From Telluria antibiotica (GTDB taxonomy: Bacteria > Pseudomonadota > Gammaproteobacteria > Burkholderiales > Burkholderiaceae_D): a stretch of DNA of 64,000 bases. The notes beneath the pieces were generated by a model that did no database searches, was not told where the DNA came from, and saw only the letters and a list, made by a program, of their open reading frames with translations. Positions 37,761-46,339 of this stretch are shown here, piece after piece (position 1 is the stretch's first letter; each line of letters opens with the position of its first letter). The stretch spans positions 1-64,000 of the forward strand of contig NZ_JAAQOM010000015.1 of the NCBI RefSeq assembly GCF_011682055.1, read 5' to 3'. Both the position numbers and the translations under genes were made by a program.

Positions 37761-38693
37761 ATGAGCACCACTTCCCCCATTCACGCCGCACTCGTCCTCG
37801 GATCGGATAGTTTCCGCCTCTTGGTCGGCGCCGTCGAGGAGGGCACCCTGCGTCCCCTCGACAGTTACCACGCGCCGCTGCGCCTCGCCGCCGCGCTGGA
37901 CGCCCAGGGTTGCCTGAGCCCCGAGGCGATGCACGCGGCGTTCGATTGCCTGCGTGGCATCCGCGCGCGCCTGAACGACCACGCGCTGGCCGCCGTGCGC
38001 GTCGTCGCCACGTCGACGTTGCGCATGGCCCGCAACAGCCACCTGTTCCTGCCGGCCGCGCAGGAGCTGCTCGGGCATCCCGTGCAGGTGCTGACGGGCG
38101 AGGAAGAGGCCGTGCTGACGTATCTCGGCGTGGCCGACGGCGCGGCCGCGGACGACAACAGCACGCGCACCCTGGTTCTCGGCATCGGCGGCGGTTCCAC
38201 CCAGCTGGCGCTGGGCAGCGGCCGCCGCGTGCAGAAGGTCGCGTCGCTGGGCCTGGGGACGTCGCGGCTGGCGCTGACGTTCTTCGGCGGCGGACGCATC
38301 GACGCCGTGTCGTTCGCCGCCGCGATCGCCTCCACGCGCGCCAAGCTGGGCGACGAGGCCCCCGCGTTCGGCCCGGGCCGGCGCGAGCGCGTGTGCGGCG
38401 CGTCTGGCACGATCCACACGCTGGCGCGGCTGCTGGCCGACAACGACCTGGGCGGCCCCATCACGCGCGGCCGCCTGGAAGCGCTGGCGGCGCGCGCGCT
38501 CGAACAGCGCGGGGGCGGCGCCGTGCTGGCGGGCCTGGGCCCGCTGCGCCTGCGTGACGTGACGGCAGCGCTGGCCATCCTGCTGGGCCTGATGGAAGAA
38601 CTGGAGATCGACGAAGTGGAAGTGCCGAAGACCGGCCTGCGGGCCGGCGTGCTGGCCGAGCTGCGCCACGGCCGCGCCGCGCTCGCGGCCTGA
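37761..38693 (+). CDS. Ppx/GppA family phosphatase (exopolyphosphatase-like)
   Basis: 310 residues of the sugar-kinase/Hsp70-like ATPase fold: phosphate-1 loop ALVLGSDSFRLLV, catalytic GEEEAVLTYLG with the Glu expected to activate water, and the second phosphate motif GIGGGSTQLALG. The length matches the catalytic half of Ppx/GppA; the C-terminal HD-like half of long Ppx enzymes is absent. It would release phosphate from polyphosphate or pppGpp. A Pho box upstream predicts induction by phosphate starvation. The following periplasmic-binding and kinase genes are closely spaced and may be in the same transcript. Confidence 0.9.
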   Translation: MSTTSPIHAALVLGSDSFRLLVGAVEEGTLRPLDSYHAPLRLAAALDAQGCLSPEAMHAAFDCLRGIRARLNDHALAAVRVVATSTLRMARNSHLFLPAAQELLGHPVQVLTGEEEAVLTYLGVADGAAADDNSTRTLVLGIGGGSTQLALGSGRRVQKVASLGLGTSRLALTFFGGGRIDAVSFAAAIASTRAKLGDEAPAFGPGRRERVCGASGTIHTLARLLADNDLGGPITRGRLEALAARALEQRGGGAVLAGLGPLRLRDVTAALAILLGLMEELEIDEVEVPKTGLRAGVLAELRHGRAALAA

Positions 38694-38720
38694 AGGACGG
38701 CCGCGCGCCGACCCGCTGCC

Positions 38721-39569
38721 ATGCCGCCGCCTGTGCCGCGACTGCTGCGCCTTGGCCTGATCGCCTGGAGCATCGGCGCCGGCCCGGCGGCGTTCGCGGC
38801 GCCGCCCGCCGCGGACCGGATGGTGTCGCTGTGCTTCGAACGCCAGGAAGTGCTCCCGTGGCGCACGCTGGACGGCGGCGGCCTGAATTTCGAACTGCTG
38901 GGCGACGTCGCGCGCCGCCTCGGCGTCGTGTTCGACTACCAGAGCATGCCGTGGAAGCGCTGCCTCGAGCAGGTCAAGGAGAACCGGGTCGACGGCGCGT
39001 TTGCCGTCAGCTTCAGCCGCGAACGACTCGAGGTGGGCGCCTACCCCGGCGTCCACGGCGACGACGGCCGGGCCGATCCTGGCCGGGCCGATCCTGGCCG
39101 GGCCGATCCGGACAAGCGCATGCACGTCGACCGCTACGTGCTCGTGCGCCGCAAGGGCAGCCGCGTCGATTGGGACGGCAAGCACTTCGCCAACGTGGAC
39201 GGCCGCATCGGGTTCCAGCTCGGCTATTCCGTCGGCGACTTCCTGCGCGCGCAGAACGTGCCCGTGGACGAGGGCAGCCAGCAGGCCGACGAACTGGTGC
39301 AGAAGCTGCTGGCGGGGCGCGTGGCGGCGGCCGCGCTGGGCGGCGGCGACGCCGTGCGCGTGATGCGCACGCCCGTCGCGCAGCAGATCGAGGTGCTGCC
39401 CGTACCGCTCGTCGAAAAGCCGTACTACCTGATCCTGTCGCGCGCGTTCGTCGCGCAGCAGCCCGAGCTGGCGGCGCGCATCTGGAACGCGATCGAGGAG
39501 GTGCGCACGAGTCCCGCCTACCGCCGGCGCGAACGCGAGCTCACCGGCCAACCGGGAGGCGGCCATTAA
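38721..39569 (+). CDS. Periplasmic solute-binding protein (SBP family 3-like)
   Basis: 282 residues with a signal peptide ending near FAA (residue 27). The body follows the family-3 binding-protein pattern (RTLDGGGLNFELLGDVARRLGV, MPWKRCLEQVKENRVDGAFAVSFSRER, then IGFQLGYSVGDFL). No ABC permease adjoins; a hybrid histidine kinase gene overlaps its stop instead, so it may be a ligand sensor for that kinase. Residues 116-130 are a threefold GRADP repeat from a 15-bp tandem repeat, an unusual insertion within the fold. Ligand unknown. Confidence 0.82.
   Translation: MPPPVPRLLRLGLIAWSIGAGPAAFAAPPAADRMVSLCFERQEVLPWRTLDGGGLNFELLGDVARRLGVVFDYQSMPWKRCLEQVKENRVDGAFAVSFSRERLEVGAYPGVHGDDGRADPGRADPGRADPDKRMHVDRYVLVRRKGSRVDWDGKHFANVDGRIGFQLGYSVGDFLRAQNVPVDEGSQQADELVQKLLAGRVAAAALGGGDAVRVMRTPVAQQIEVLPVPLVEKPYYLILSRAFVAQQPELAARIWNAIEEVRTSPAYRRRERELTGQPGGGH
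39066..39110. repeat. In-frame 15-bp tandem repeat (3 copies)
   Basis: GGCCGGGCCGATCCT at 39066, 39081 and 39096 (last base changed in the third). It encodes GRADP three times and could change length by slippage without breaking the frame. Confidence 0.9.
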
Positions 39570-39609
39570 CTCGATCCCGTCCTCCGCGCCGCGCCGCCCG
39601 GCCGGCCTC

Positions 39610-42600
39610 GTGCGCGGGCTTGCCGCCAGCTGGCGCCAGAATATCGTGTTCCGGCTGGGCGCCGCCATCGTGCTGGCCGTCGCGCTGTCCACCGGTGTCT
39701 ACACGACCTATGTGATGCGCACCTTGCAGAGCGAGGCCGACCAGCGCCTGCACGAGCGCGTGGAGCGCCAGGCATCGGTGCTGTCGCACGCACTGGCGCG
39801 GCCGCTGTTCGACATCAACAGCGCGGCCGTGGCGTCCGTCGTCGACGCGCTCGGCGCCACGCCGGAAGTCAAGATGCTGCGCGTGCTCGCGCCGAACGGC
39901 GCCGTGCTGGCCGCACTGGGCACGGGCGCCGACGAGGAAGGCGCGATCCTCGTCAACCGCGCGATCGCCTACCGCGACGGCAACCGTAACTTCCCGGTCG
40001 GCAGCATCGAGATGGCGTTCTCGCGGCGGCAGGTCGACGACGACCTGCGCCGCCAGATCATGCACACGGTGATGGCCAACTTCATGCTCACCCTGGCCAT
40101 CGTCGGCTGCGTGCTGCTGATCGGGCGCCGCATGACGCAGCCGTTCGCCGACATCCAGGAAGCGCTGGAAAAGCTCGCGCGCGGCGAGACGGACATTCAT
40201 TTGTCCGGCATCGGCCGGCGCGACCAGGTCGGCCGCCTGTCGTCCGCCGTGCGCAGCTTCCGCGACACCTTGAACCGGCTGCGCCGCGCCGAGCAGGTGA
40301 CGAACGGCCTGCTGCGCGAAAAGAACGTGATCGAGCAGCAGTTGCGCGACCTGAACGAAGACCTCGAACAGAAGATCGCCGCGCGCACGCGCGAGCTTCT
40401 CGACTCCATCCGCGTGGCGCAGGGCAGCCAGGCCAAGCTGCAGGCCATCGTCGACACGGCGCTCGACGCCGTCGTGCGCATGGACCGCGGCGGGCGCATC
40501 GTCGGCTGGAACGCGCAGGCGGAAAAGATCTTCGGCTGGAAGGGAGAAGAGGTGCTGGGCCGCCCGCTCGACGAATGCATTGTCCCCGAGCGCCACCGCG
40601 CGGCGCACCGCAGCGGCCTCGCGCGCTTCGAAAAGAGCAGCGTGGGCGGCGTGCTGGACACCCGCATCGAGACATACGCACTGCGCCGCGACGGCGTGGA
40701 GTTTCCCATCGAGCTCGCGATCACGCGCGTGCAACTGGCGACGAGCGACGACTACGAATTCTGCTCGTTCATCCGCGACATCTCGGAACGGCGCGAGCGC
40801 GAGCAGTCGCTTGTCGCCGCCAACGTGCGCGCGGAGGCGGCCAACGTCGCCAAGTCGGAATTCCTCGCCAATATGAGCCACGAGATCCGCACGCCGATGA
40901 GCGCGATCATCGGCATGGCCTATCTCGCGCTGCGCACGGAGCTCTCGCCCAAGCAGCAGGACTACGTCGGCAAGATCCACCGCGCCGCGCTGTCGCTGCT
41001 GGGGATCATCAACGACATCCTCGACTTTTCCAAGATCGAGGCGGGCAAGCTGGACGTCGAGCACATCCCGTTCTGCCTGGACGATGTGCTGGCGAACGTG
41101 GCGAGCGTCACGAGCCAGGGCGCCGCCGACAAGCAGCTCGAATACCTGTTCCACGTGCCGCATGCGATCCCGCGCATGCTCGTGGGCGATCCGCTACGCC
41201 TGGGCCAGGTCCTCATCAACCTCGTCAACAACGCCGTGAAGTTCACGCCGGCGGGCGAGCTGGAATTGTCGTGCCGGCGCGTGGACGATGCCGAGAACGA
41301 CCGCTTCGGCGGCGGCCGCGTGACGTTGCGTTTCGCCGTGCGCGACACGGGCATCGGCATGAGCGAGGCGCAGCAGGCCAAGCTGTTCCGCGCGTTCAGC
41401 CAGGCCAACGGCAGCACGACGCGCGAGTACGGCGGCACCGGATTGGGCCTGTCGATCTCGCAGCAGCTCGTCGGCCTGATGGGCGGGCGCATCGACGTCG
41501 ACAGCAGTCCGGGCAAGGGCTCGACCTTCCACTTCGACCTCGACTTCCCCCTGTCCGGCGAACCGGAACGCATCGCCGTCGCGCCGCCGGAACTGGACGG
41601 CGCGCGCCTGCTGCTCGTCGACGATTCCGAAGTGGCGCGCGAGATCATGAGCGAGGCGCTGCAGGCGCTGCCGCTGCGCGTGGACGTGGCAGCCAGCGGC
41701 GCCGAGGCGGAAAGCGCCTTGCTCGCGGCCGACGCGGCGGGCGACCCGTACAGCGTCGTGCTGACGGACTGGCAGATGCCGGGCATGGACGGCATCGAGC
41801 TGGCGCGCCGCATCGCGGGCAACCCGGCGCTGCGGCGGCCGCCGTCGACCGTGCTCGTGACGGCGTTCGGCCGCGAGGAAGTGCAGAAAGAAGCGGAGGC
41901 CGCGGGCATCCGCGGCTTCCTGTGCAAGCCGATCGGCCAGTCCGCGCTCGTCGACACGCTCGTCGCCCTGTTCGCGCCGCCGCGCGCGCCGCGCTCCCGC
42001 AGCCGCGGCGAGGAGGCGGGCGATTGCGTGGCGCGCGTGCTGCTCGTCGAGGACAACCTCGTCAACCAGCAGATCGCGCGTGAACTGCTGGAGGCGCAGC
42101 ACATCGCCGTGGACGTCGCCGCCACCGGCCGCGAGGCGCTGGACATGCTGCGCACGGGCGGGCCGCAGGCGTATGCGCTGGTGCTGATGGACCTCGAGAT
42201 GCCGCAGATGGACGGCCACGCGGCCACGATCGAGCTGCGCCGCGATACGCGCTTCGACAAGGTGCCCGTCGTCGCCATGACGGCCCATGCGCTGGCCGAG
42301 ATCCGCGACCGCTGCCTGCGCGAAGGCATGCAGGACTACATCACCAAGCCCGTCGAGCCGGAGAAGCTGTACGCCACGCTGGCGCGCTGGATCGGTCCCG
42401 CCGTGCCGCCGCCGCTGCCCGCGTCCGTGGCCGAGGGCCCCACGTTGCCGGGGCTGTCGAACCTGTCCGGCATCGATTCCGCGTTCGGCCTGCGCCACGT
42501 GGCCGGCAACACCGCGCTGTACGTGCAGCTGCTGGACCGTTTCCGCGACGCCCAGCGCGACGCCGGCGCGCAGATCCGCGCCGACTTCGAGGCAGGACGG

Positions 42601-43068
42601 CTGCGCGAGGCCGGCACACGCGCCCACACCTTGCGCGGCGTGGCAGGCAACGTCGGCGCGCGTGAGTTGCAGACCCTGGCCCAGGCCGTGGAAGAGGGCC
42701 TCGCGCTGGCGGCGCCCGACCCTGCTCGCCTCGCGTCCGGCGTGCGCGCGCTGGAGGCTGCCGTGGATGCCACGATCGCGTCGCTCGACCGCTACTTCGC
42801 CCGCGCGGCGGAGGTGTCGCCCGCGGCACCGGCGCACATGGCACCGATTGCCGCCGACGGCGACGGGCTGGCCGCCACCGCCCAGCTCGATCACCTGCTG
42901 GCCGAGTACTCGGGTGACGCCATCGATTACTTCGAGTCCGTGCGCGCGCGGCTCGCGGGCGTGCTGGACGGCCAGCGCCTGGCGCACCTTGCACAGCACC
43001 TGTCCCGTTACGAATTCGAGGAGGCGCGCCAGCTGCTCGCAACCCGCCCAGCCACCGCGCCCACGTGA
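39610..43068 (+). CDS. Hybrid sensor histidine kinase (HAMP-PAS-HisKA-HATPase-REC-REC-Hpt)
   Basis: 1152 residues from GTG 39610. Two membrane helices (about 12-34 and 157-172) flank a periplasmic sensor, then HAMP, a coiled coil, PAS (275-395), HisKA with NMSHEIRTP (His424), HATPase (N-box NLVNNAVKF, GGTGLGLSI), a first REC with Asp720 (VLTDWQMPG), a second REC with Asp861 (VLMDLEMPQ) and a C-terminal Hpt domain with His1006 (RAHTLRG). The full phosphorelay is thus within one protein. The start is uncertain: an in-frame ATT at 39565, with GGGAGG well placed and overlapping the stop of the binding-protein gene, may be the true start. It is coupled to the HD-GYP regulator gene by a TGATG junction. 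Confidence 0.93.
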   Translation: MRGLAASWRQNIVFRLGAAIVLAVALSTGVYTTYVMRTLQSEADQRLHERVERQASVLSHALARPLFDINSAAVASVVDALGATPEVKMLRVLAPNGAVLAALGTGADEEGAILVNRAIAYRDGNRNFPVGSIEMAFSRRQVDDDLRRQIMHTVMANFMLTLAIVGCVLLIGRRMTQPFADIQEALEKLARGETDIHLSGIGRRDQVGRLSSAVRSFRDTLNRLRRAEQVTNGLLREKNVIEQQLRDLNEDLEQKIAARTRELLDSIRVAQGSQAKLQAIVDTALDAVVRMDRGGRIVGWNAQAEKIFGWKGEEVLGRPLDECIVPERHRAAHRSGLARFEKSSVGGVLDTRIETYALRRDGVEFPIELAITRVQLATSDDYEFCSFIRDISERREREQSLVAANVRAEAANVAKSEFLANMSHEIRTPMSAIIGMAYLALRTELSPKQQDYVGKIHRAALSLLGIINDILDFSKIEAGKLDVEHIPFCLDDVLANVASVTSQGAADKQLEYLFHVPHAIPRMLVGDPLRLGQVLINLVNNAVKFTPAGELELSCRRVDDAENDRFGGGRVTLRFAVRDTGIGMSEAQQAKLFRAFSQANGSTTREYGGTGLGLSISQQLVGLMGGRIDVDSSPGKGSTFHFDLDFPLSGEPERIAVAPPELDGARLLLVDDSEVAREIMSEALQALPLRVDVAASGAEAESALLAADAAGDPYSVVLTDWQMPGMDGIELARRIAGNPALRRPPSTVLVTAFGREEVQKEAEAAGIRGFLCKPIGQSALVDTLVALFAPPRAPRSRSRGEEAGDCVARVLLVEDNLVNQQIARELLEAQHIAVDVAATGREALDMLRTGGPQAYALVLMDLEMPQMDGHAATIELRRDTRFDKVPVVAMTAHALAEIRDRCLREGMQDYITKPVEPEKLYATLARWIGPAVPPPLPASVAEGPTLPGLSNLSGIDSAFGLRHVAGNTALYVQLLDRFRDAQRDAGAQIRADFEAGRLREAGTRAHTLRGVAGNVGARELQTLAQAVEEGLALAAPDPARLASGVRALEAAVDATIASLDRYFARAAEVSPAAPAHMAPIAADGDGLAATAQLDHLLAEYSGDAIDYFESVRARLAGVLDGQRLAHLAQHLSRYEFEEARQLLATRPATAPT

Positions 43069-44192
43069 TGAACACCGCCGCCACCGCCACCGCTGCCAGG
43101 CCGACGATCCTGATCGTCGACGATACGCCCGACAACATCATGCTGCTGTCGCGCCTCCTGAAGGACAAGTACAACACGAAGGTCGCGACCAACGGCACGC
43201 TGGCGCTGCAGATCGCGCAGGCGACGCCAGGCCTGGACCTGGTCCTGCTGGACGTCATGATGCCGGGCCTGGACGGCTACGAGACGTGCCGCCGGCTGAA
43301 GGCCAACCCGGCCACGGCTGGCATCCCCGTGATCTTCCTGACGGCGAAGAACCAGGCCGAGGACGAGGCGCTGGGCCTGGCGCTGGGTGCCGTCGACTAC
43401 ATCACCAAGCCCGTCAGCCCCGCGATCCTGTTCGCGCGCGTGGCCACGCAACTCACGCTGCTCGACGCGCGCCGCCAGCTGCAGGCGCACAACGAGAACC
43501 TGGAAAAGCTCGTGCAGGACCGCACGGCGCAGCTGGCGCTGATGCAGGAGGCGATTATCCTCGCGATGGCGTCGCTCGCGGAGACGCGCGACAGCACGGG
43601 CGTGCAGGCCGGCGACGGCCATTTGCGGCGCACGCAGCGTTACGTGCGGGCGCTCGCGCAGCACCTGCGCGGCCATCCGCGTTTCGCGGCGGAGCTCACG
43701 GACGCCAACATCGATTTGCTGTACCGTTCGGCGCCGCTGCACGACATCGGCAAGGTCGGGATCCCCGAGCGCATCCTGCTCAAGCAGGGGCAGCTCGACC
43801 GCGAGGAATTCGAGGTCATGAAGCTGCATGCGGTGTACGGGCGCGACACCATCATGCTCGTCGAGAAGCACATCGGCGGCACGAACGGCTTTTTGATGTT
43901 CGCGCGCGAGATCGCCCACTCGCACCAGGAAAAATGGGACGGCTCCGGCTATCCCGACCACCTGGCCGGCGAGCAGATCCCGCTGTCGGCGCGGCTGATG
44001 GCCGTGGCCGACGTGTACGACGCGCTGATCTCGCGCCGGGTCTACAAGCCCGCGTTCACGCACCGCCAGGCGCTGGACGTGATGCGCAAGGGCCGTGGCA
44101 CGCATTTCGATCCGGACGTGCTCGATGCGTTCTTCGAGATCGAGGACCAGTTCGCCGCGATCGCCGGGGAATTCCGCGACGCGGGCGCCTGA
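43068..44192 (+). CDS. Response regulator with REC and HD-GYP domains
   Basis: 374 residues. The receiver domain has the acidic pair IVDDTPDN, phospho-acceptor Asp62 (LLDVMMPG) and the switch Lys in YITKPVS. A coiled-coil linker (130-165) leads to an HD-GYP domain with HDIGKVGIP (His225-Asp226) and HQEKWDGSGYP, so cyclic-di-GMP hydrolysis to GMP or pGpG is expected. Its ATG overlaps the TGA of the hybrid kinase gene by one base (TGATG), so the two are translationally coupled and almost certainly a signalling pair: kinase phosphorylation would tune cyclic-di-GMP breakdown. Confidence 0.94.
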   Translation: MNTAATATAARPTILIVDDTPDNIMLLSRLLKDKYNTKVATNGTLALQIAQATPGLDLVLLDVMMPGLDGYETCRRLKANPATAGIPVIFLTAKNQAEDEALGLALGAVDYITKPVSPAILFARVATQLTLLDARRQLQAHNENLEKLVQDRTAQLALMQEAIILAMASLAETRDSTGVQAGDGHLRRTQRYVRALAQHLRGHPRFAAELTDANIDLLYRSAPLHDIGKVGIPERILLKQGQLDREEFEVMKLHAVYGRDTIMLVEKHIGGTNGFLMFAREIAHSHQEKWDGSGYPDHLAGEQIPLSARLMAVADVYDALISRRVYKPAFTHRQALDVMRKGRGTHFDPDVLDAFFEIEDQFAAIAGEFRDAGA

Positions 44193-44218
44193 TGCACGCG
44201 GCACCCTTCCTCGAATTG

Positions 44219-44242
44219 GCCAAATGATATATATTGTTTGGC
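44219..44242. promoter_or_regulatory. Dyad upstream of Lys/Ala-rich protein gene
   Basis: GCCAAA (44219-44224) and TTTGGC (44237-44242) flank an AT-rich core (TGATATATATTG), 22 bases before the start codon. The AT-core stands out in this GC-rich genome and may be both -10 and operator. Confidence 0.45.
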
Positions 44243-44264
44243 TTGTTTGAAGAAGGAGATCCCG

Positions 44265-44738
44265 ATGGCGAGGACGACGGCGGCCAAGGTGGCCGCAAAA
44301 CCGGCGGCGAAGAAGGCGGCGCCCGCGAAGGCGGCGGTGAAGGCGAAGGCACCTGCTGCGAAGACCGCGGCCGCGAAGAAGAGCGCGAAGCCGGCCGGCC
44401 CGGCGACGGCGGCAACGGCAGTGAAAGTGGCGCGCAAGGCGGCACGCGCCGTTGCGCCGCCCGCGAAGCCCGCGCGCGTCAAGCCGGCACCCGTGCCGGT
44501 GCCTGCGGCTGCACCTGCGCGCCCGCGCCTCGTGCGCGACAGCTTCACGATGCCCGAGCAGGAATACGCGGTGCTCGGCACCGTGAAGCAGGCCTGCCTG
44601 AAGGCGGGCGTCGAGGTCAAGAAGAGCGAGCTGCTGCGCGTCGGCGTGGCCCTGCTGGGCCGGCTCGACGTGGCGGACCTGCGCGCCGTGCTCGCGAGCC
44701 TGCCACAACTCAAGACGGGCCGTCCGCCGGGCGAGTGA
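44265..44738 (+). CDS. Histone H1-like Lys/Ala-rich protein with C-terminal domain
   Basis: 157 residues from ATG 44265 (GAAGGAG upstream). The first 90 are a basic low-complexity tail of AAK, PAK and KKA repeats like bacterial histone-H1 or AlgP-type proteins, expected to bind DNA without specificity. The last 65 (TMPEQEYAVLGTVKQACLKAGVEVKKSELLRVGVALL) form a compact, conserved-looking domain that may dimerise or bind DNA like a ribbon-helix-helix. Likely a nucleoid-associated protein. It converges with the small HTH gene. Confidence 0.75.
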   Translation: MARTTAAKVAAKPAAKKAAPAKAAVKAKAPAAKTAAAKKSAKPAGPATAATAVKVARKAARAVAPPAKPARVKPAPVPVPAAAPARPRLVRDSFTMPEQEYAVLGTVKQACLKAGVEVKKSELLRVGVALLGRLDVADLRAVLASLPQLKTGRPPGE

Positions 44739-44777
44739 CGCGCCTGTCCCGGTGATCCTGGCCGCACCGCCGCGCGC

Positions 44778-45086
44778 TCAGTGATGGGTCGGCGGCGTCT
44801 CCGTGCGCGTCTCGGCCGTCAATTCCTTCAGCTCGCGGATCGGGATGTTCGACTTTTCGTGCATCCGCAGCAGGATCGTGGCGCCGACGTTCAACTTGCG
44901 GTGCCGGATCTTGCTGATGATGGGGGGCTGTACCTCCAGGACGCGGCACAGTTCCGCGTCGTTTTTCAACTGCATTCGTTGGATCAATGTGTCGAGCAAT
45001 TTGTTCGGAACAAAACTCGACGGCTCCATGGCCCGGGCGCGCTGCATCGCCTCGAGCAACTCCTGTTTTTTCTGCCGTACGCTCAT
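44778..45086 (-). CDS. Small helix-turn-helix (XRE-like) regulator
   Basis: 102 residues from the ATG at 45084-45086, chosen because AGGAGG lies just upstream; an earlier in-frame ATG at 45110 is less likely. The sequence LKNDAELCRVLEVQPPIISKIRHRKLNVGATILLRMHEKSNIPI has the spacing of a Cro/XRE helix-turn-helix with recognition helix PPIISKIRHRK. The N-terminus is a Gln/Glu/Lys-rich helix. The target is unknown; the region 45087-45310 upstream holds no other gene. Confidence 0.72.
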   Translation of the reverse strand: MSVRQKKQELLEAMQRARAMEPSSFVPNKLLDTLIQRMQLKNDAELCRVLEVQPPIISKIRHRKLNVGATILLRMHEKSNIPIRELKELTAETRTETPPTHH

Positions 45087-45310
45087 GAACTCCTCCTGGG
45101 GGATGGACATTCAAGACTGATCGACTGTTTTGGAGAGTTGCCGGTCCGTGCGGCGCGGCATGCGCCCGAACGGTATCCAGCCCGACCGCATTCTTTATCG
45201 CTGGCTTATGCCTGGTGGGTTTGTTGGAATGCTACTACGGACTTGACAAATCCGACGCACTGTTCATGACTAAAACGCCATAACGTCGGTCTTTCTGCCA
45301 GGAACTTGCG

Positions 45311-45952
45311 TTATTTCAAGCCGGAACGGGTCAGGACGAGCGTCCGGTCGGCCATGGCGGCGGCCGCGTGGGAGTGGGTGACCATGATGGCCCCGGCGCC
45401 GCTGGCCTTGATCTCGGCGCGCAGCAGGCGCAGGACGCCGTCGGCCGTCTCGGGGTCGAGGTTGCCGGTCGGCTCGTCCGCGAGCAGCAGGGCGGGGCGG
45501 TGTACGAGGGCGCGTGCGATGGCCACCCGCTGCATCTCGCCGCCGGACAGCTGCTGCGGGAAGTCGGCGCCGCGGCCCGCGAGGCCGACGGCATCCAGCA
45601 TCTGTGCGGCGCGGCCGGGGTCGGGCGTGCCGTTCAGCAGCAGCGGCAGCGCGACGTTCTGTGCCAGCGTCAGGTGCGGCAGCACGTGGAACGCCTGGAA
45701 GATGAAACCCATGCGCGTGCGCCGCAGCCGCGTGGCCGCGTCGTCGTCCAGCGCCGACATCGCGATGCCGTCGACGCGGACCTCGCCGCCGTCCGGCGCA
45801 TCGAGCCCCGCGATCAGGTTCAGCAGCGTCGACTTGCCGACACCCGACTCGCCCATGATCGCGACGAACTCGCCGGGTTCGAAGCGGTGCGACAGGGCGG
45901 CCAGCACGGTTCGGCCGCCGTAGGATTTGCTGAGGTCGACGAGTTCGAGCAT
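45311..45952 (-). CDS. ABC transporter ATP-binding protein (LolD/MacB type), no permease nearby
   Basis: 213 residues from ATG 45950-45952 (a TTG six codons earlier is possible). Walker A GESGVGKST, signature LSGGEMQRVAIARAL, Walker B ALLLADEPTGNLD and the switch His in MVTHSH are intact. The EPTGNLDPET sequence and FQAFHVLPHLT Q-loop place it with the LolD/MacB/FtsE group that energises FtsX-like permeases. No FtsX-type permease lies on either side; a repeat element borders the upstream side, so the partner may have been lost or lie elsewhere. Confidence 0.9.
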   Translation of the reverse strand: MLELVDLSKSYGGRTVLAALSHRFEPGEFVAIMGESGVGKSTLLNLIAGLDAPDGGEVRVDGIAMSALDDDAATRLRRTRMGFIFQAFHVLPHLTLAQNVALPLLLNGTPDPGRAAQMLDAVGLAGRGADFPQQLSGGEMQRVAIARALVHRPALLLADEPTGNLDPETADGVLRLLRAEIKASGAGAIMVTHSHAAAAMADRTLVLTRSGLK

Positions 45953-46014
45953 GGATTGCCGGGTTGCCAAAACCGCTACTCTAGCATGCGGGCACGGCTG
46001 GCCAAGCTACGCGC

Positions 46015-46222
46015 GGAAATTCGGGGTCAGAGCACGCACTTCAGGAAATTCGGGGTCAGAGCTCATTTTGGGATTTTGCTCCAGAGGACGCTACGTATCA
46101 TCGGCTGCGCCAGGCGACTTGGTTGGGGCGGCGAGCGATGTGGGAAGTAGCAGTTTCGCTTCGATGCGAAACCGTGCTCTGACCCCGAATATGCAAAAAA
46201 ATGTGCTCTGACCCCGAATTTC
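46015..46222. repeat. Four-copy AATTCGGGGTCAGAGC element without transposase
   Basis: Two direct copies (46015-46035, 46044-46062) and two inverted copies (46174-46190, 46203-46222) of AATTCGGGGTCAGAGCAC surround about 110 bases that include a GTTTCGCTTCGATGCGAAAC hairpin. This motif typically flanks REP-associated tyrosine transposase genes in related genomes, but none is present, so this looks like a non-autonomous or decayed REPIN-type element. The remainder of the 45953-46339 gap has no gene. Confidence 0.8.
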
Positions 46223-46339
46223 GGCGCCAGGTTTGACGGCGCGCGCCCGTGCGTGCGGAATCGCGGAATCGCGTATCATGGCCGGAACGGCAACATTGCA
46301 GCCGGCCGCACGGTGCGGCCGCACCACCGAGGACACCCG

